The position numbers were made by a program, and so were the translations under genes. Below are positions 17,035 through 27,537 of a DNA stretch of 64,000 bases, piece by piece; position 1 is the first letter of the stretch, and each line of letters begins with the position of its first letter. The notes below the pieces were generated by a model, which worked only from the letters and a program-made list of their open reading frames with translations, had not been told where the DNA came from and ran no database searches. The DNA comes from Corynebacterium sp. Marseille-P3884 (GTDB taxonomy: Bacteria; Actinomycetota; Actinomycetes; Mycobacteriales; Mycobacteriaceae), in assembly GCF_017942225.1 (NCBI RefSeq), contig NZ_JAGKSD010000004.1, positions 1 to 64,000 of the forward strand. Reading direction: 5' to 3'.

Positions 17035-17403
17035 CTAGTGCTCGCCCTGGGGCTCGGTTTCCGGTGGCTGGTGCGGCGCCGGCGGCACAGCATTCTGTAG
17101 CGCCACCGCCCGTGCGAGACGCGCGTACCGCAGCTCCTGCTCACGGAACCGCACCCACGTGGACAACGTGGTGAAGAAAAACGCGATGATTAGCGTGTAT
17201 AGCATCAGGTCGGTGCCGCGGGCGACACCCAGCCAGTTGGCGACGACGGTGACGTCGTCGGGGCGCAGAATCGCCCACACAGCCGCGATGACCAGCAGGA
17301 CGAAACCGAGCTTCACCCACGCTTTCGCGTTGGCTTTCTTGCGGTTGGTGAAAAAATACAGCACCAGCGCGAAAGCGGCGAGCAGCAACAGGATCTGGAT
17401 CAT
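17035..17403 (-). CDS. DUF2304 small membrane protein
   Basis: A 122-aa protein with three hydrophobic helices and a Pro-rich charged tail. GGAGG lies six bases before the ATG at 17403. The ATG overlaps the TGA of the upstream glycosyltransferase (17400-17403), so synthesis is coupled. DUF2304 proteins almost always accompany polyprenyl-phosphate GT2 enzymes and are thought to anchor or assist them in the membrane; here it is the last gene of the rhamnose operon. Confidence 0.85.
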   Translation of the reverse strand: MIQILLLLAAFALVLYFFTNRKKANAKAWVKLGFVLLVIAAVWAILRPDDVTVVANWLGVARGTDLMLYTLIIAFFFTTLSTWVRFREQELRYARLARAVALQNAVPPAPHQPPETEPQGEH

Positions 17404-18101
17404 GGGAGCCTCCTGGCGACGAGTCCGTCGGCAAGAATATTCACGCCGTTGACCAGCGACTGGCCCTTGGACATGGAGTATTCGGTGTAGAGGATGTCCA
17501 CGGGTTCCTCCGCGACGCGCCAGTTCAGTTTGTCCATCATGGTGACGATCTCGGAGGCATGCGACATCCCGTTCATGCGGATATTCATCTCCGCGGCCAC
17601 TTTCGCGTTGAAAGCTCTCAGGCCATTGTGGGCATCGGTGAGACCGAGCCTCCGGCTGCGCGGCGAGAGGAACACGACGGTTTTCAGCACGACGCGCTTG
17701 ATCCACGGAACGTTGTCGGTGGCGGCACCATCGGCGAATCGCGTGCCGACGATGATGTCCACCGGCTCCGTCCGCAGCCGCTCCACCATGCGCACCACGT
17801 CCGCGACCTGGTGCTGCCCGTCGGCATCGAAGGTGACGAAGTAGCGTGCCCCCGGCTGTGCCCGCGCGTATTCCACACCGGTCTGGATCGCCGCGCCTTG
17901 CCCGAGGTTCACGGGGTGGTTGACCAGGTGTGCACCTGCGGCGTGAATGGCAGCTGCGGAATTGTCGGCGGAGCCGTCGTTGACCGCGACGATATTGGGG
18001 AATGTCTGCAACGCATCGCGCAGCACGTCACCGATGACGGGGCCTTCGTTGTAGCAGGGCACGATGAGCCACGTGTCATCGAAGGGTCGCTGCTGGGTCA
18101 T
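17400..18101 (-). CDS. Family 2 glycosyltransferase (polyprenyl-phosphate type)
   Basis: A 233-aa GT-A fold enzyme. The N-terminal IVPCYNEG is followed by AVNDGSADNS and the metal-binding DADGQH, then an acceptor-side region with GLTDAHNGLRAFN. It has no transmembrane helices of its own, in line with its pairing with the overlapping DUF2304 gene. Family members move a sugar to polyprenyl phosphate. Its placement after rmlA suggests a role in a rhamnose-containing envelope glycan, which is inference. Confidence 0.88.
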   Translation of the reverse strand: MTQQRPFDDTWLIVPCYNEGPVIGDVLRDALQTFPNIVAVNDGSADNSAAAIHAAGAHLVNHPVNLGQGAAIQTGVEYARAQPGARYFVTFDADGQHQVADVVRMVERLRTEPVDIIVGTRFADGAATDNVPWIKRVVLKTVVFLSPRSRRLGLTDAHNGLRAFNAKVAAEMNIRMNGMSHASEIVTMMDKLNWRVAEEPVDILYTEYSMSKGQSLVNGVNILADGLVARRLP

Positions 18102-18112
18102 GAACGCAAACT

Positions 18113-18931
18113 CTAGTCGCCGCGGTGGAAAAGACGCGAGTACACGCGCCGCATGGCCCCCAGAGGGAGGGCGCGGTAGAGGTTGCGCGCGGCGTAATTC
18201 ACGACGGCACGCGGGCGCGAGATCAGCCCGTAGCTCACCAGCGCGCGCTGCATGGCGCGCTCCGCACGCCGGGTTTCGGGCGTGGTGCGGCGTTTCATCT
18301 GCGCGTCGTTCACGCGGAAGTAGGTCAGCGGTTCCGGCAGGTTATGCAGCTTCTTGCCGCCAGCGACAAGGCGCGCCCACAGGTCGTAGTCCTCCATGTT
18401 GTGCATGGGACGGTAGCCGCCGACATCGCGCACGTCGGCTGTGCGCATGAGCACCGAGGGGTGGTTCATCGGCGAGTTGATTTTCGCGTACCGCGCGATC
18501 GCATCGTGGGTTTCGGGCAGGCGCCGCACGCCGCCGAGGGTGTCGCCGTCGAATTCCTGCATGGCGGTGCCGAGAACGGAGATTTCACGGTGCGCAGCCA
18601 TGAAATCCAGCTGTTTTTCAAGCCGTTGCGGGTATGCGGCGTCGTCGGAATCGAGACGCGCGACGAATTCGGTGTCCACGGCAGCCAGGCCTTCGCGCAA
18701 GGCGATGCCGAGCCCGCGGTTTTCAGGCAAGGTCACGGTGTCCACAGACGCCAAAAGCTTATCGACGTCCCTTTTCACCTCCCCGTCCCTTACCACCAGC
18801 ACTCTTTCCGGCGGGCGTGTCTGGGCGGTGATGCTGTTCAAGGCGTGAGAGAGCTCGTCTGCCGTGGTGTTGCGGTAGACGGACATGAGGACGGTGACGG
18901 CGCCGGGGCGCAGGTCGTGGGGGCTGGTCAT
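18113..18931 (-). CDS. Family 2 glycosyltransferase
   Basis: A 272-aa enzyme with [10 protein letters not shown] at the N terminus, [17 protein letters not shown] carrying the DxD-like metal site, and [10 protein letters not shown] near the acceptor region, as in rhamnosyl or galactosyl transferases. The start ATG overlaps the rmlA stop (ATGA, 18928-18931), so it is co-translated with the dTDP-rhamnose pathway, making dTDP-rhamnose a plausible donor. One 11-mer repeat copy encodes VDKL in a surface loop near residue 57. Confidence 0.87.
   Translation of the reverse strand: MTSPHDLRPGAVTVLMSVYRNTTADELSHALNSITAQTRPPERVLVVRDGEVKRDVDKLLASVDTVTLPENRGLGIALREGLAAVDTEFVARLDSDDAAYPQRLEKQLDFMAAHREISVLGTAMQEFDGDTLGGVRRLPETHDAIARYAKINSPMNHPSVLMRTADVRDVGGYRPMHNMEDYDLWARLVAGGKKLHNLPEPLTYFRVNDAQMKRRTTPETRRAERAMQRALVSYGLISRPRAVVNYAARNLYRALPLGAMRRVYSRLFHRGD
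18757..18767 (+). repeat. 11-mer repeat, copy 7
   Basis: In the GT2 gene, read DVDKL; next 25 bases contain one G. Confidence 0.95.
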
Positions 18932-19797
18932 GCGCGCTCCCGTGCGGCGTCGAGAAGGTAGCGGCCGTAGCCGGATTTCAGCATTGGTTCGGCGAGTCCC
19001 TCCAGGGCGGCGGCGTCGATGAAGCCTTGGCGGAATGCGGCCACCTCGGGTGATCCGATGATGGTGCCGGTGCGCTTCTGGATCACTTCGACATACGAGC
19101 TGGCTTCACTCATGGAGTCGATGGTGCCGGTGTCCAGCCACACGTCGCCGCGGTGCAGGCGGTGGACTTTCAAATCACCGCGGTGCAGGTAGGTCTCGTT
19201 GACGCTGGTGATTTCCAGTTCGCCGCGTGCGCTCGGGGTGATGGTCTTCGCGATCTCCACCACGTCGTTGTCGTAGAAATACAGTCCCACCACCGCGAAA
19301 TTGGACTGCGGGTGCTCGGGCTTTTCCTCGATGGCGGTGGCGGTGCCGTGCTCGTCGAAGCTGACCACGCCGTAGCGCTCTGGGTCGGAGACCTCGTAGG
19401 CGAAGATGGCGCCACCGTCAGGGTCGAAAGCTTCGCCCATCAGGCGGGACAGTTCCGCGCCGTCGAAGATATTGTCGCCAAGCACCAGCGCCACGGAGTC
19501 GTCGCCAATGAAGTCCTCACCGATGATGAAGGCTTGGGCGAGCCCGTCGGGGGAGGGCTGGACGGCGTAGTCGAGCATGAGGCCCCAAGCAGAGCCGTCG
19601 CCAAGCAGACGCTTGAATGCGTCCTGGTCTTCCGGCGTGGTGATGATCAAGATTTCGCGAATCCCCGCGCTGATCAGCGTGGAAAGCGGGTAGTAGATCA
19701 TCGGCTTGTCGTAGATGGGCATGAGCTGCTTCGAGATGCCCTTCGTGATCGGGTACAGCCGCGTGCCCGACCCGCCGGCGAGAATGATGCCCTTCAT
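18928..19797 (-). CDS. rmlA: Glucose-1-phosphate thymidylyltransferase
   Basis: A 289-aa nucleotidyltransferase with the N-terminal signature [18 protein letters not shown], the [17 protein letters not shown] segment and VLGDNIF metal site. It makes dTDP-glucose from dTTP and glucose-1-phosphate, the first step toward dTDP-L-rhamnose needed for the arabinogalactan linker. Length and motifs match RmlA closely. It lies 14 bases after the rmlCD stop and overlaps the following GT2 gene. Confidence 0.96.
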   Translation of the reverse strand: MKGIILAGGSGTRLYPITKGISKQLMPIYDKPMIYYPLSTLISAGIREILIITTPEDQDAFKRLLGDGSAWGLMLDYAVQPSPDGLAQAFIIGEDFIGDDSVALVLGDNIFDGAELSRLMGEAFDPDGGAIFAYEVSDPERYGVVSFDEHGTATAIEEKPEHPQSNFAVVGLYFYDNDVVEIAKTITPSARGELEITSVNETYLHRGDLKVHRLHRGDVWLDTGTIDSMSEASSYVEVIQKRTGTIIGSPEVAAFRQGFIDAAALEGLAEPMLKSGYGRYLLDAARERA

Positions 19798-19811
19798 GGT
19801 TGGGAGTTTAG

Positions 19812-21146
19812 CTACCCCATGTACAGGGCGAGCGCCACGCGCCAGTTCGTCGGCGTGAATCCGGTCGCCTCGATCTTGTCGAGCGTCAGGGTCGACTCCG
19901 CAGGCCGCGGCGCCTCGGGGCCGAATTCCGCCTGGTACTCGGCGGAGCTGACCGGGTGGACGTCGGCGGGATCGGCGCCAGCAGCGACGAAGACGGCCAT
20001 GGCGATCTCGTCGCGCGTGACCGCGTCGCCGCGAGAGGTGATGTTGTAAATGCCGTAGTCGGCGTCAACCTCCAGCAGGTGCACGATCCCCTTTGCGAGG
20101 TCCTCCGCCCACGTCGGGCGCCCGCGCTGATCGTTGACCACTTTCGGTGAGACTCCCTTGTGCGCCAGCCGTGCCATCGTGGCCATGAAATTTCCACCGT
20201 CGCCGAAGACCCAGCTCGTGCGCACAATATAGTGCTTGGCCGCCGCGGCAGCCGCAGCTTCGCCCGCGCTTTTCGACGCCCCGTACACCCCCAACGGACT
20301 CGGCGCCTCATCCTCCGTGTGCTCTGCCACCGTCCCGTCGAAGACGTAGTCGGTGGAGACGTTCACCAAGGTCAGGTCGTGCCTGTTGGCCACCTGCGCG
20401 AGCTTCGCCGGGCCGAGCGCGTTGACCTCCCACGCCGCGGTGCGCCCGTCTGCGCTTTCAGCCCCGTTGACGTCGTTGAATGCCGCCGCATTGATGATCG
20501 CCGAATACTGCGACCAATCCCGGCTCTCCAACATCTTTTCCACTGGCCAGGTGAGATCGAAATCGGTGTGCCCGCAGAACTCTGCGTCCGGCAGCAGTTT
20601 CTGCAAAGCGCGCCCCAACTGACCATTCGCCCCGAGGATGAGGGGGCGGCGGGGAGGGACAGGGGAGGCGTCGATAAGCGGCGGATGGGCGAGGTCCTTG
20701 GGCGAGACTTCTGTGGGCTCGAGCGGCCAGTCGATCTCCTTGTACGAGCAGAACGCGTATTGCGCGTCCGGCGACCAGCGCGCGTTGCAGAGATAGATGT
20801 AGGTTGTCGCGTCTTCGAGCGCCTGGAAGCCGTTCGCGACCCCGCGCGGCACGAACACCGCCGTATCCGGGCCGATCTCGCACCCGAAAGTCTCGCCGTA
20901 GGTCGCGGAACCTTCGCGCATGTCCACCCACGCGCCGTAAACGCGCCCCGTGGCCACCGAGACGTACTTGTCCCACGGCTCCGCGTGCATCCCGCGCGTC
21001 GCACCTTTTGCGGCGTTGAAGCTGACGTTGTTCTGCTCCACGCGCAGCGGCGGCGTACCCGCCCAATTCTCCTTGAACCACCCGCGGTTATCGCCGTGAA
21101 CCGTGAGCTTATGGACCGTGAGCCCCTCGATGCGCGTTCCCGTCAT
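19812..21146 (-). CDS. rmlCD: Fused dTDP-4-dehydrorhamnose 3,5-epimerase / reductase (RmlC-RmlD)
   Basis: A 444-aa bifunctional protein. Residues 1 to about 150 are an RmlC cupin ([28 protein letters not shown]); from about 168 it is an RmlD short-chain reductase with [10 protein letters not shown] for NADPH and YGASKSAGE as the YxxxK catalytic pair. It performs the last two steps of dTDP-L-rhamnose synthesis. Such fusions are normal in corynebacteria, whereas mycobacteria encode two proteins. The ATG at 21146 gives the MTGTRIEGL start. The linker ([14 protein letters not shown]) is built partly from an 11-mer repeat copy at 20669-20679. Confidence 0.93.
   Translation of the reverse strand: MTGTRIEGLTVHKLTVHGDNRGWFKENWAGTPPLRVEQNNVSFNAAKGATRGMHAEPWDKYVSVATGRVYGAWVDMREGSATYGETFGCEIGPDTAVFVPRGVANGFQALEDATTYIYLCNARWSPDAQYAFCSYKEIDWPLEPTEVSPKDLAHPPLIDASPVPPRRPLILGANGQLGRALQKLLPDAEFCGHTDFDLTWPVEKMLESRDWSQYSAIINAAAFNDVNGAESADGRTAAWEVNALGPAKLAQVANRHDLTLVNVSTDYVFDGTVAEHTEDEAPSPLGVYGASKSAGEAAAAAAAKHYIVRTSWVFGDGGNFMATMARLAHKGVSPKVVNDQRGRPTWAEDLAKGIVHLLEVDADYGIYNITSRGDAVTRDEIAMAVFVAAGADPADVHPVSSAEYQAEFGPEAPRPAESTLTLDKIEATGFTPTNWRVALALYMG
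20669..20679 (-). repeat. 11-mer repeat, copy 8
   Basis: In the RmlC-RmlD linker, read LIDAS. Confidence 0.95.
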
Positions 21147-21156
21147 GCCCGCCACC

Positions 21157-22266
<1,110 letters not shown>

Positions 22267-22294
22267 TCAGGAGCCATTTCGGGTCGGGGGCGCT

Positions 22295-23569
22295 TCAGTT
22301 GGTGTGCTGGGTGGCTGCCGTGCTTGTTGCCCCGCTGGCCGTCCTCGCCCCACCAGCCAGACTTGCCAGGTGCACCGCCGCACCAGCGAGCGGGCCGACA
22401 GTGAGCGCGACAATGACTGTTTCTGTGACTCCGGTGCCGAGCGCTACTGGGAGCGCGAACAACAGGCCGAACGCCACGACTGCTCCAGTGACCCACCCAG
22501 CGACGTACCAGGCGTGCTGCTCTAAAGCTAGGACGGCGGTGCCGGTGATGATGAGAGCGCCCATGAGCGCCGAAGCGAACGTCAAAAGCCCGAGGGGAAG
22601 ACCGGGGACGAAGAGCTCAGGTGGGAAGAACCCCCGCAGAATCCACGGGCCGACCAGCCACGCCGCGACGAACCCGACGGCGCCGACGCTGAGAATCGCG
22701 CCAATCGGCACCGCGAGCGAGGAGTAGATGCGGTCGCGCTGTTCCACGAACCGAACCACCAGCGCAGACTGGAAGCGCTGCAGCGGAACCAGCACCGGAG
22801 CACGCGTGAGCAACACCGCTTGGTTGATCGCGGCGACAGCGGCGCCCGTTCCGGCGGTGGTGCCGTCGCCGGCGGCGAACGCAGCGGTGGTCATGGCAGG
22901 AAAACCCGTGATCAGAAGAGCTGAAGCGCCGGTGGCCAAGACCGCGGACAGGACACGGCGGACAAATGTCGGGCGGTCGACGTCGAGAGCCGCGCGGATC
23001 TGCCCGCGGGCTTGCTTCGATGCGGCGAGGATAGCCACCCACGACGCCGCACCAATCACCGTGATGGCCAGAAACGCCGGCAGGCCCCACCCGGCAGCCC
23101 AGGCGACACCGGCCAGAACGAGTCTGATGCCTGAGTCGAGGGCGACGAGTCCGGCATATTGGTTCCAGAGGTTCGCGCCACTCAAGATGCCGGACAGAAC
23201 TGCCTGGAAGACGTAGCTAGCTAGGCCGAAAACCAGGAGCCCCTTGGCCAGGGCAGGGGAGGGCGGAACGAAGTGCGCCATCGCGACGGCGCCCGCGGCC
23301 AAGGTCACAGTAGCGACCGCCGCAGCAGCGAAACCAGCCAGACGCCACGGGTTCGCTGACCCCCGCACACCGCGTTCGCGAGCGGAGGCGACTGCGCGGG
23401 TGGTCTCCTGCGTGATCCCGTCGATGAACCCGGCCGACGCGAAGAACAAGCTCCAGTACGCCTGGAACAGCGGCATCTGGGTCTCCGCGTCGAGGGACCA
23501 CGACGCGACCCACAGCACCACGAAGCCAGATAGCGCGGCGAACAGGGTCGCGAAAGACAGGGATTTCAT
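22295..23569 (-). CDS. Polysaccharide flippase-like integral membrane protein (MOP/Wzx-like)
   Basis: A 424-aa protein with about 12 hydrophobic segments and few charged residues, starting MKSLSFATLFAALSGF. The helix arrangement and position just ahead of rmlB-rmlCD-rmlA and two glycosyltransferases fit a lipid-linked glycan flippase, but no single diagnostic motif is visible, so the assignment rests on topology and context. It starts 12 bases after the DyP peroxidase stop on the same strand. Confidence 0.65.
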   Translation of the reverse strand: MKSLSFATLFAALSGFVVLWVASWSLDAETQMPLFQAYWSLFFASAGFIDGITQETTRAVASARERGVRGSANPWRLAGFAAAAVATVTLAAGAVAMAHFVPPSPALAKGLLVFGLASYVFQAVLSGILSGANLWNQYAGLVALDSGIRLVLAGVAWAAGWGLPAFLAITVIGAASWVAILAASKQARGQIRAALDVDRPTFVRRVLSAVLATGASALLITGFPAMTTAAFAAGDGTTAGTGAAVAAINQAVLLTRAPVLVPLQRFQSALVVRFVEQRDRIYSSLAVPIGAILSVGAVGFVAAWLVGPWILRGFFPPELFVPGLPLGLLTFASALMGALIITGTAVLALEQHAWYVAGWVTGAVVAFGLLFALPVALGTGVTETVIVALTVGPLAGAAVHLASLAGGARTASGATSTAATQHTN

Positions 23570-23581
23570 CGAGGGGTAACT

Positions 23582-24859
23582 CTACCCGCGACCCCCAAAG
23601 AGATCCTGACCCCAGTATTCGCCGTCGGCGGTGCCGCGGGGGACAGCGAAGACGGCGGACCCGATGTGGGTGATCCACTCGTTGAGGCGGTCGGCGCTGT
23701 CGAGCCTTTGCTGAATGGGGTCGAACTGTCTCAACGGGTTCTTCTGGAAGCAGATGAACATCTGTCCCGCATTGGACGTGCCGCGGGAATCAGGGCCGGG
23801 CGGCATGTCGTAGTTGTAGGGGCGGCGGAAGATGCGCTCTGCGGGATCCGTCGACTTGGCGCGCGCCATGTGAGAATTCGGGTCGATGACGGGCAGACCG
23901 AATTCGTCGCGGGCGTCTAGATCGGGCTCGTCGAATTCGTCGGTGCCGCTCAACGGGGCACCGTTGTCGAGTCGCCTGCCGGAGACTACTTCGCGGGAGG
24001 GGCGGTCGAGGATGTCCCATTCGTCGAGAAGCATTGCTATACGACGCACCACCATCGCCGTACCTCCCTTCGTCCAGGCGGGGCCTTCGTCGATCCAGAC
24101 GACGCTGTCGAATTCGTCGACCGCCGGGTTGCCCGTGCCGTCGAGCTGCCCGAAGAGATTGCGCGGCGTTTCGCCCGGCTGGATCGAGCCGCGCGCGTGA
24201 AGGAAGCCGTCCTGGACCCATGCGACGTCGGCGTAGCTGCGTGCGCCTTTGACCATGAAGCGGGCGGCGTGCGCCACGGTGAAGCGGTCGTCGGCGCAGA
24301 CCTGCAGGCAGATGTCGCCGCCGGACCACTCTTCGCGCAGTTCGTCGCGGCTGTAGGCCGGCAGTTCGGCGAGCCAGTCGGGCGCTTCGTCCGCGAGATC
24401 GAGCTTGTCGAGCAGGCTGCGTCCGTACCCGACGGTGATCGTCAGGTTCGCTGTCGACTGGAGATTCTCCGGCTCGAGGTCGGCGAGCCCCGCGCGGCCG
24501 CCGCACATGCGTCGCGCGTCGTCTGTCCACAGGCGCATGAGGCGCACGATGTCCTCGCGCGTCTGCTTGTTGTCTTTGATCGTGAACGCGATCAGCTTGC
24601 AGAACGACTGTTGCGGCGTCGCGATCCCCGCCTGGTGCTCCCCGTCGAACGCCACCGTCGTTTCGGACCACCCATCAGCAGGCTTATCGACGCCTCCCGC
24701 TTCCCCTTCCTCCGCTTCCTCCGCGCACGCACTCGCTCCGACTGCCGCCGCCGTCGCAGCGCCCGCGATGCCGACACCACGCAGGAACGCCCGACGCGAC
24801 GGCGCAGCCGAGTCCGTCGGCGCGGAAGGGTTAGTGCTGTCCGTGGGAATCGTGCTCAC
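23582..24859 (-). CDS. Tat-exported DyP-type haem peroxidase (EfeB/DtpA-like)
   Basis: A 425-aa protein. The twin-arginine signal SRRAFLRGVGIAGAA begins near residue 21 and is followed by a lipid-like ASACAEE segment. The DyP fingerprint GQLDGTGNP (GxxDG, catalytic Asp) is in the middle, and a proximal haem His candidate is in NSHMARAKS. It oxidises dyes or phenols with hydrogen peroxide at the envelope. I chose the GTG at 24859, which overlaps the upstream PCuAC gene by 29 bases; an earlier start to 24982 adds only a Thr/Ser-rich out-of-family extension. Pairing with a PCuAC chaperone recalls the copper-trafficking DtpA system of Streptomyces. An 11-mer repeat encodes GGVDKP just after the signal region. 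Confidence 0.87.
   Translation of the reverse strand: MSTIPTDSTNPSAPTDSAAPSRRAFLRGVGIAGAATAAAVGASACAEEAEEGEAGGVDKPADGWSETTVAFDGEHQAGIATPQQSFCKLIAFTIKDNKQTREDIVRLMRLWTDDARRMCGGRAGLADLEPENLQSTANLTITVGYGRSLLDKLDLADEAPDWLAELPAYSRDELREEWSGGDICLQVCADDRFTVAHAARFMVKGARSYADVAWVQDGFLHARGSIQPGETPRNLFGQLDGTGNPAVDEFDSVVWIDEGPAWTKGGTAMVVRRIAMLLDEWDILDRPSREVVSGRRLDNGAPLSGTDEFDEPDLDARDEFGLPVIDPNSHMARAKSTDPAERIFRRPYNYDMPPGPDSRGTSNAGQMFICFQKNPLRQFDPIQQRLDSADRLNEWITHIGSAVFAVPRGTADGEYWGQDLFGGRG
24682..24692 (+). repeat. 11-mer repeat, copy 10
   Basis: In the DyP peroxidase gene just after the signal region, read GVDKP. Confidence 0.95.
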
Positions 24860-25451
24860 CGCCGTGCTCGTGCTCGCCGCCGTGCTCGTGGCCCGCGTGA
24901 TCGCCGTGGCCACCTGCGTAGTCCTCTTCGCCGGACGGCTGCTCGCGCACCGGGAATTCAGTGGTGAGCTCGGAGCCGTCACCCATGACCAGGTTGAACG
25001 TGAGTGCGTCGCCGGCCTGGATAGGGGCGGGGTAGTTCATGATCATGAGGTGTTCGCCGCCGGGAGCGAGCTCCTGGGAGCCGCCAGCCGGGATGGTGAA
25101 ACCGCCCTCTTTCTCGCGCATCTGACCGTCGACGACTTCGTGCAGTTCCGTCGAGGCACCTTCGAGATCCGGGGCGGTGAAGGACTTCACCGTGATGTCT
25201 TTGTCGGACGAGTTGGTGAGGGTTCCGAAGCAAGCGGTCATGTCGGAGTGCTCTTCTTTGGCGCGGCAGTAGCCGTCGGCAAGCGAAATGGAGGACGCTT
25301 CCTCTGCATTGTTGGCCTCGGGTGCGGCGGAGGTGGAGGAGGAAGCGGAGCCGTCCTGCGCCTCGTTGTCGGTGCCGTTTTCGCTTCCGCAGCCGGCGAG
25401 AGCGATGGATGCGACGCAAATGGTGGCAGCGAGTGCAGTGATCTTCTTCAT
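24831..25451 (-). CDS. PCuAC copper-chaperone lipoprotein with His-rich tail
   Basis: A 206-aa exported protein. The lipobox is LAGC at about residues 16-19, followed by an acidic Ser-rich linker and a PCuAC domain with the copper ligands in LHEVVDGQM and GEHLMIMN. The last 27 residues hold nine histidines (GHGDHAGHEHGGEHEHGGEH), likely extra Cu or Zn sites. PCuAC proteins deliver Cu(I) to oxidases. The start at 25451 (MKKITALAAT) is fixed by the signal peptide. It overlaps the DyP peroxidase gene; no Sco gene is visible next to it. Confidence 0.88.
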   Translation of the reverse strand: MKKITALAATICVASIALAGCGSENGTDNEAQDGSASSSTSAAPEANNAEEASSISLADGYCRAKEEHSDMTACFGTLTNSSDKDITVKSFTAPDLEGASTELHEVVDGQMREKEGGFTIPAGGSQELAPGGEHLMIMNYPAPIQAGDALTFNLVMGDGSELTTEFPVREQPSGEEDYAGGHGDHAGHEHGGEHEHGGEHDSHGQH

Positions 25452-25488
25452 GTGGGGTCCTTTCCCGGATAGCGTTTCTGCTTCAGGG

Positions 25489-27486
25489 TTAGTCGGAAGT
25501 TGTGGTCCGAAAGTTCCATGGGGTGCGTGATTGATCTCCGATGCGGGCGTCGAGCCAGCTGTAAATGAGGGACTCAACCCGTGCGACCTGCTCGTTGTCC
25601 GCGGCGCCGGCGTGGCCGCCAGCGGTGTTTTCGAAGTAGTCGACGGGCTGCCCTGCTTTCCCGAGAGCAAGCGCGAAGGTACGTGCGTGGGCGGGGTGAA
25701 CGCGGTCGTCGCGGGTCGAGGTGGTCACGAGCGCCGGCGGGTACGTCGCGGCGGACGCTGGTGCGATGTTGTGCAGCGGTGACCACGTCTCAATTGCGGC
25801 GCGTTCCTCCGGGTTGTCGGGGTCGCCGTACTCGGCCATCCAGGACGCGCCGGCGGACAGGGTGTGATAGCGCAGCATGTCGGTAAGCGGGACCTGGATG
25901 ACGGCGGCGCCGAAGAGCTCCGGGTACTGGACGAGTGCGCCGGAGGTGAGGAGTCCGCCGTTGGAGCCGCCACGAATGCCCAGTTGGGCTGGGGTGCTGT
26001 AGCCGCGGGCGACGATGTCCTCGAGGACAGCGCGGTGGTCTTCCCACACCTTGTGGCGGTTCGTTTTCACCGCCTGGGAGTGCCACTCGGGGCCGAATTC
26101 ACCGCCGCCGCGCAGGTTGGGCTGCACGTAGAAATAGCCGCGCTCCAGCCACGCGGCGCCGCGGACGGCTGAGTAGGCAGGAGTGAGGGAGACTTCAAAC
26201 CCGCCGTACCCGCCGACGAGGGTCGGGCGCGCGCCGAGGGAGAAGTCGCCGGTGATGAAGTACGGGATTTTCGTGCCGTCGGCGGAGGTGGTCCAGTGTT
26301 GGCGGGTTTCGATGCGGGAGGCGTCGAAAAGCGCTGGCGCACGGCGCACGACTTTACCGTTACGCAACAAGGTTGACGGGGTGGAAAACGAGGAGGCGTT
26401 GATCCAGACTTCGTCGCCGTCGAGGGGGCTGGTGCTCACGACGTGGGCGGTGGCGGCGTCGGGAAGCGAAAGCTCGGTGCGCTCCCACGTGCCCAGGTCG
26501 AAAGAGCTGATGCGCGTCGCTACGTCGTCGAGAGTGGTCACCAAAAGCGACGACGCGGTGAACGATAAATCTTCCACGGTGGTGCCGCTCACGAGCACGC
26601 GCACGTCGCGGTCGCCGGCGAGGAACCGGTCGAGCTCGATGACGCCGAGTTCGCCGCCGGCCAGCCCCGCAAACGGGGTGCGGGGAAGCAGGAAGAGCCA
26701 TTGGCGGTGGGGGATGGGGGTGCAGTTGGTGGGGACGTCGATAAGCGTGTCCTCGATGTACGTGCGCTGGTTGTAGAAGTCGAGCGCGCGCGTGAAGATG
26801 GTGCGTTCGAAGCCCGGCGTATGGTCGCGGGCGGCCCCGACGGCGACGTCTGAGCGTTCGCCGCGGAAGATCACGGGGGCGTCGCGTAGGTCGGTGCCGC
26901 GCTGCCAGCGACGCACTTCGACGGGGTAGCCGGAGGTGGTGAGCGTTTCGCCGCCGAGGTCCGTGCCGACGAAGAGCGTGTCTAGATCAACCCAGCTGAC
27001 CTCGGTTTTCGCTTCGGGGAGTTCGAAGCCGCCGAACGTGCGGGTGGCGAGGTCGAATTCGCGCACGACGACCGCGTCCGCCCCGCCGCGCGACAGCCGG
27101 ACGAGGGCGCGGTCGTGTGCGTGGGGACGCACGGCCGCGCCCTTGAACACCCAGTCTTCCGCTTCGTCCGCAGCGAGCTTATCGACGTCCAGTAGCACCT
27201 CCCACCCCTTTTCCTCCAGGTAGTCCTCCGTGGTGGTCCGGCGCCACAGACCGCGCGGGTGCTCCCGGTCGCGCCAAAAGTTGTAGAGGAAGTCCCCGCG
27301 GCGCGTGACGTACGGGATGCGGTCGTCCGTGTCGAGGATGCCGCGGATGCGCTCTGCGAGTGCGGCTGTGTCGCGATCAGCTGCTGTGCGTTCCTCTGTC
27401 TCGCCCGACCAGCTCGTGGCCCAAGCGAGGGCTGCGTCGCCGGTGATGTCGTCGAGAAGCGATGGCTCAATAGAAAAATCGGGCAT
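25489..27486 (-). CDS. S9 family prolyl oligopeptidase
   Basis: A 665-aa serine peptidase with an N-terminal beta-propeller (to about residue 390) and a C-terminal alpha/beta-hydrolase domain. The nucleophile is in RGGSNGGLL, the Asp in STRDDRVHPAHA and the His in TAGGHAG. No signal peptide, so it is cytoplasmic; it cleaves proline-containing oligopeptides. Its ATG at 27486 is preceded by AGGGTGG but lies in the 3' arm of a strong hairpin ending in a T tract (27480-27518 and following). Two 11-mer repeats are in the propeller, read LID (26736) and VDK (27177). Confidence 0.9.
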   Translation of the reverse strand: MPDFSIEPSLLDDITGDAALAWATSWSGETEERTAADRDTAALAERIRGILDTDDRIPYVTRRGDFLYNFWRDREHPRGLWRRTTTEDYLEEKGWEVLLDVDKLAADEAEDWVFKGAAVRPHAHDRALVRLSRGGADAVVVREFDLATRTFGGFELPEAKTEVSWVDLDTLFVGTDLGGETLTTSGYPVEVRRWQRGTDLRDAPVIFRGERSDVAVGAARDHTPGFERTIFTRALDFYNQRTYIEDTLIDVPTNCTPIPHRQWLFLLPRTPFAGLAGGELGVIELDRFLAGDRDVRVLVSGTTVEDLSFTASSLLVTTLDDVATRISSFDLGTWERTELSLPDAATAHVVSTSPLDGDEVWINASSFSTPSTLLRNGKVVRRAPALFDASRIETRQHWTTSADGTKIPYFITGDFSLGARPTLVGGYGGFEVSLTPAYSAVRGAAWLERGYFYVQPNLRGGGEFGPEWHSQAVKTNRHKVWEDHRAVLEDIVARGYSTPAQLGIRGGSNGGLLTSGALVQYPELFGAAVIQVPLTDMLRYHTLSAGASWMAEYGDPDNPEERAAIETWSPLHNIAPASAATYPPALVTTSTRDDRVHPAHARTFALALGKAGQPVDYFENTAGGHAGAADNEQVARVESLIYSWLDARIGDQSRTPWNFRTTTSD
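26736..26746 (-). repeat. 11-mer repeat, copy 11
   Basis: In the prolyl oligopeptidase gene, read LIDVP. Confidence 0.95.
27177..27187 (+). repeat. 11-mer repeat, copy 12
   Basis: In the prolyl oligopeptidase gene, read DVDKL. Confidence 0.95.
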
Positions 27487-27518
27487 ACCCGCCACCCTAA
27501 TGCCGGCGGATATGCCCG
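27480..27518 (-). promoter_or_regulatory. Hairpin plus T tract overlapping the prolyl oligopeptidase start codon
   Basis: On the minus strand CGGGCATATCCGCC pairs with GGCGGGTATGCCCG (14 bp, one G-U wobble) across an 11-base loop containing the AGGGT of the ribosome-binding site, and is followed by ATTTTTC. The start ATG is inside the 3' arm. It reads as an intrinsic terminator for the upstream mycolyltransferase, or as a start-occluding switch. Confidence 0.6.
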
Positions 27519-27537
27519 ATGGTTGATGCTGTTTTGT

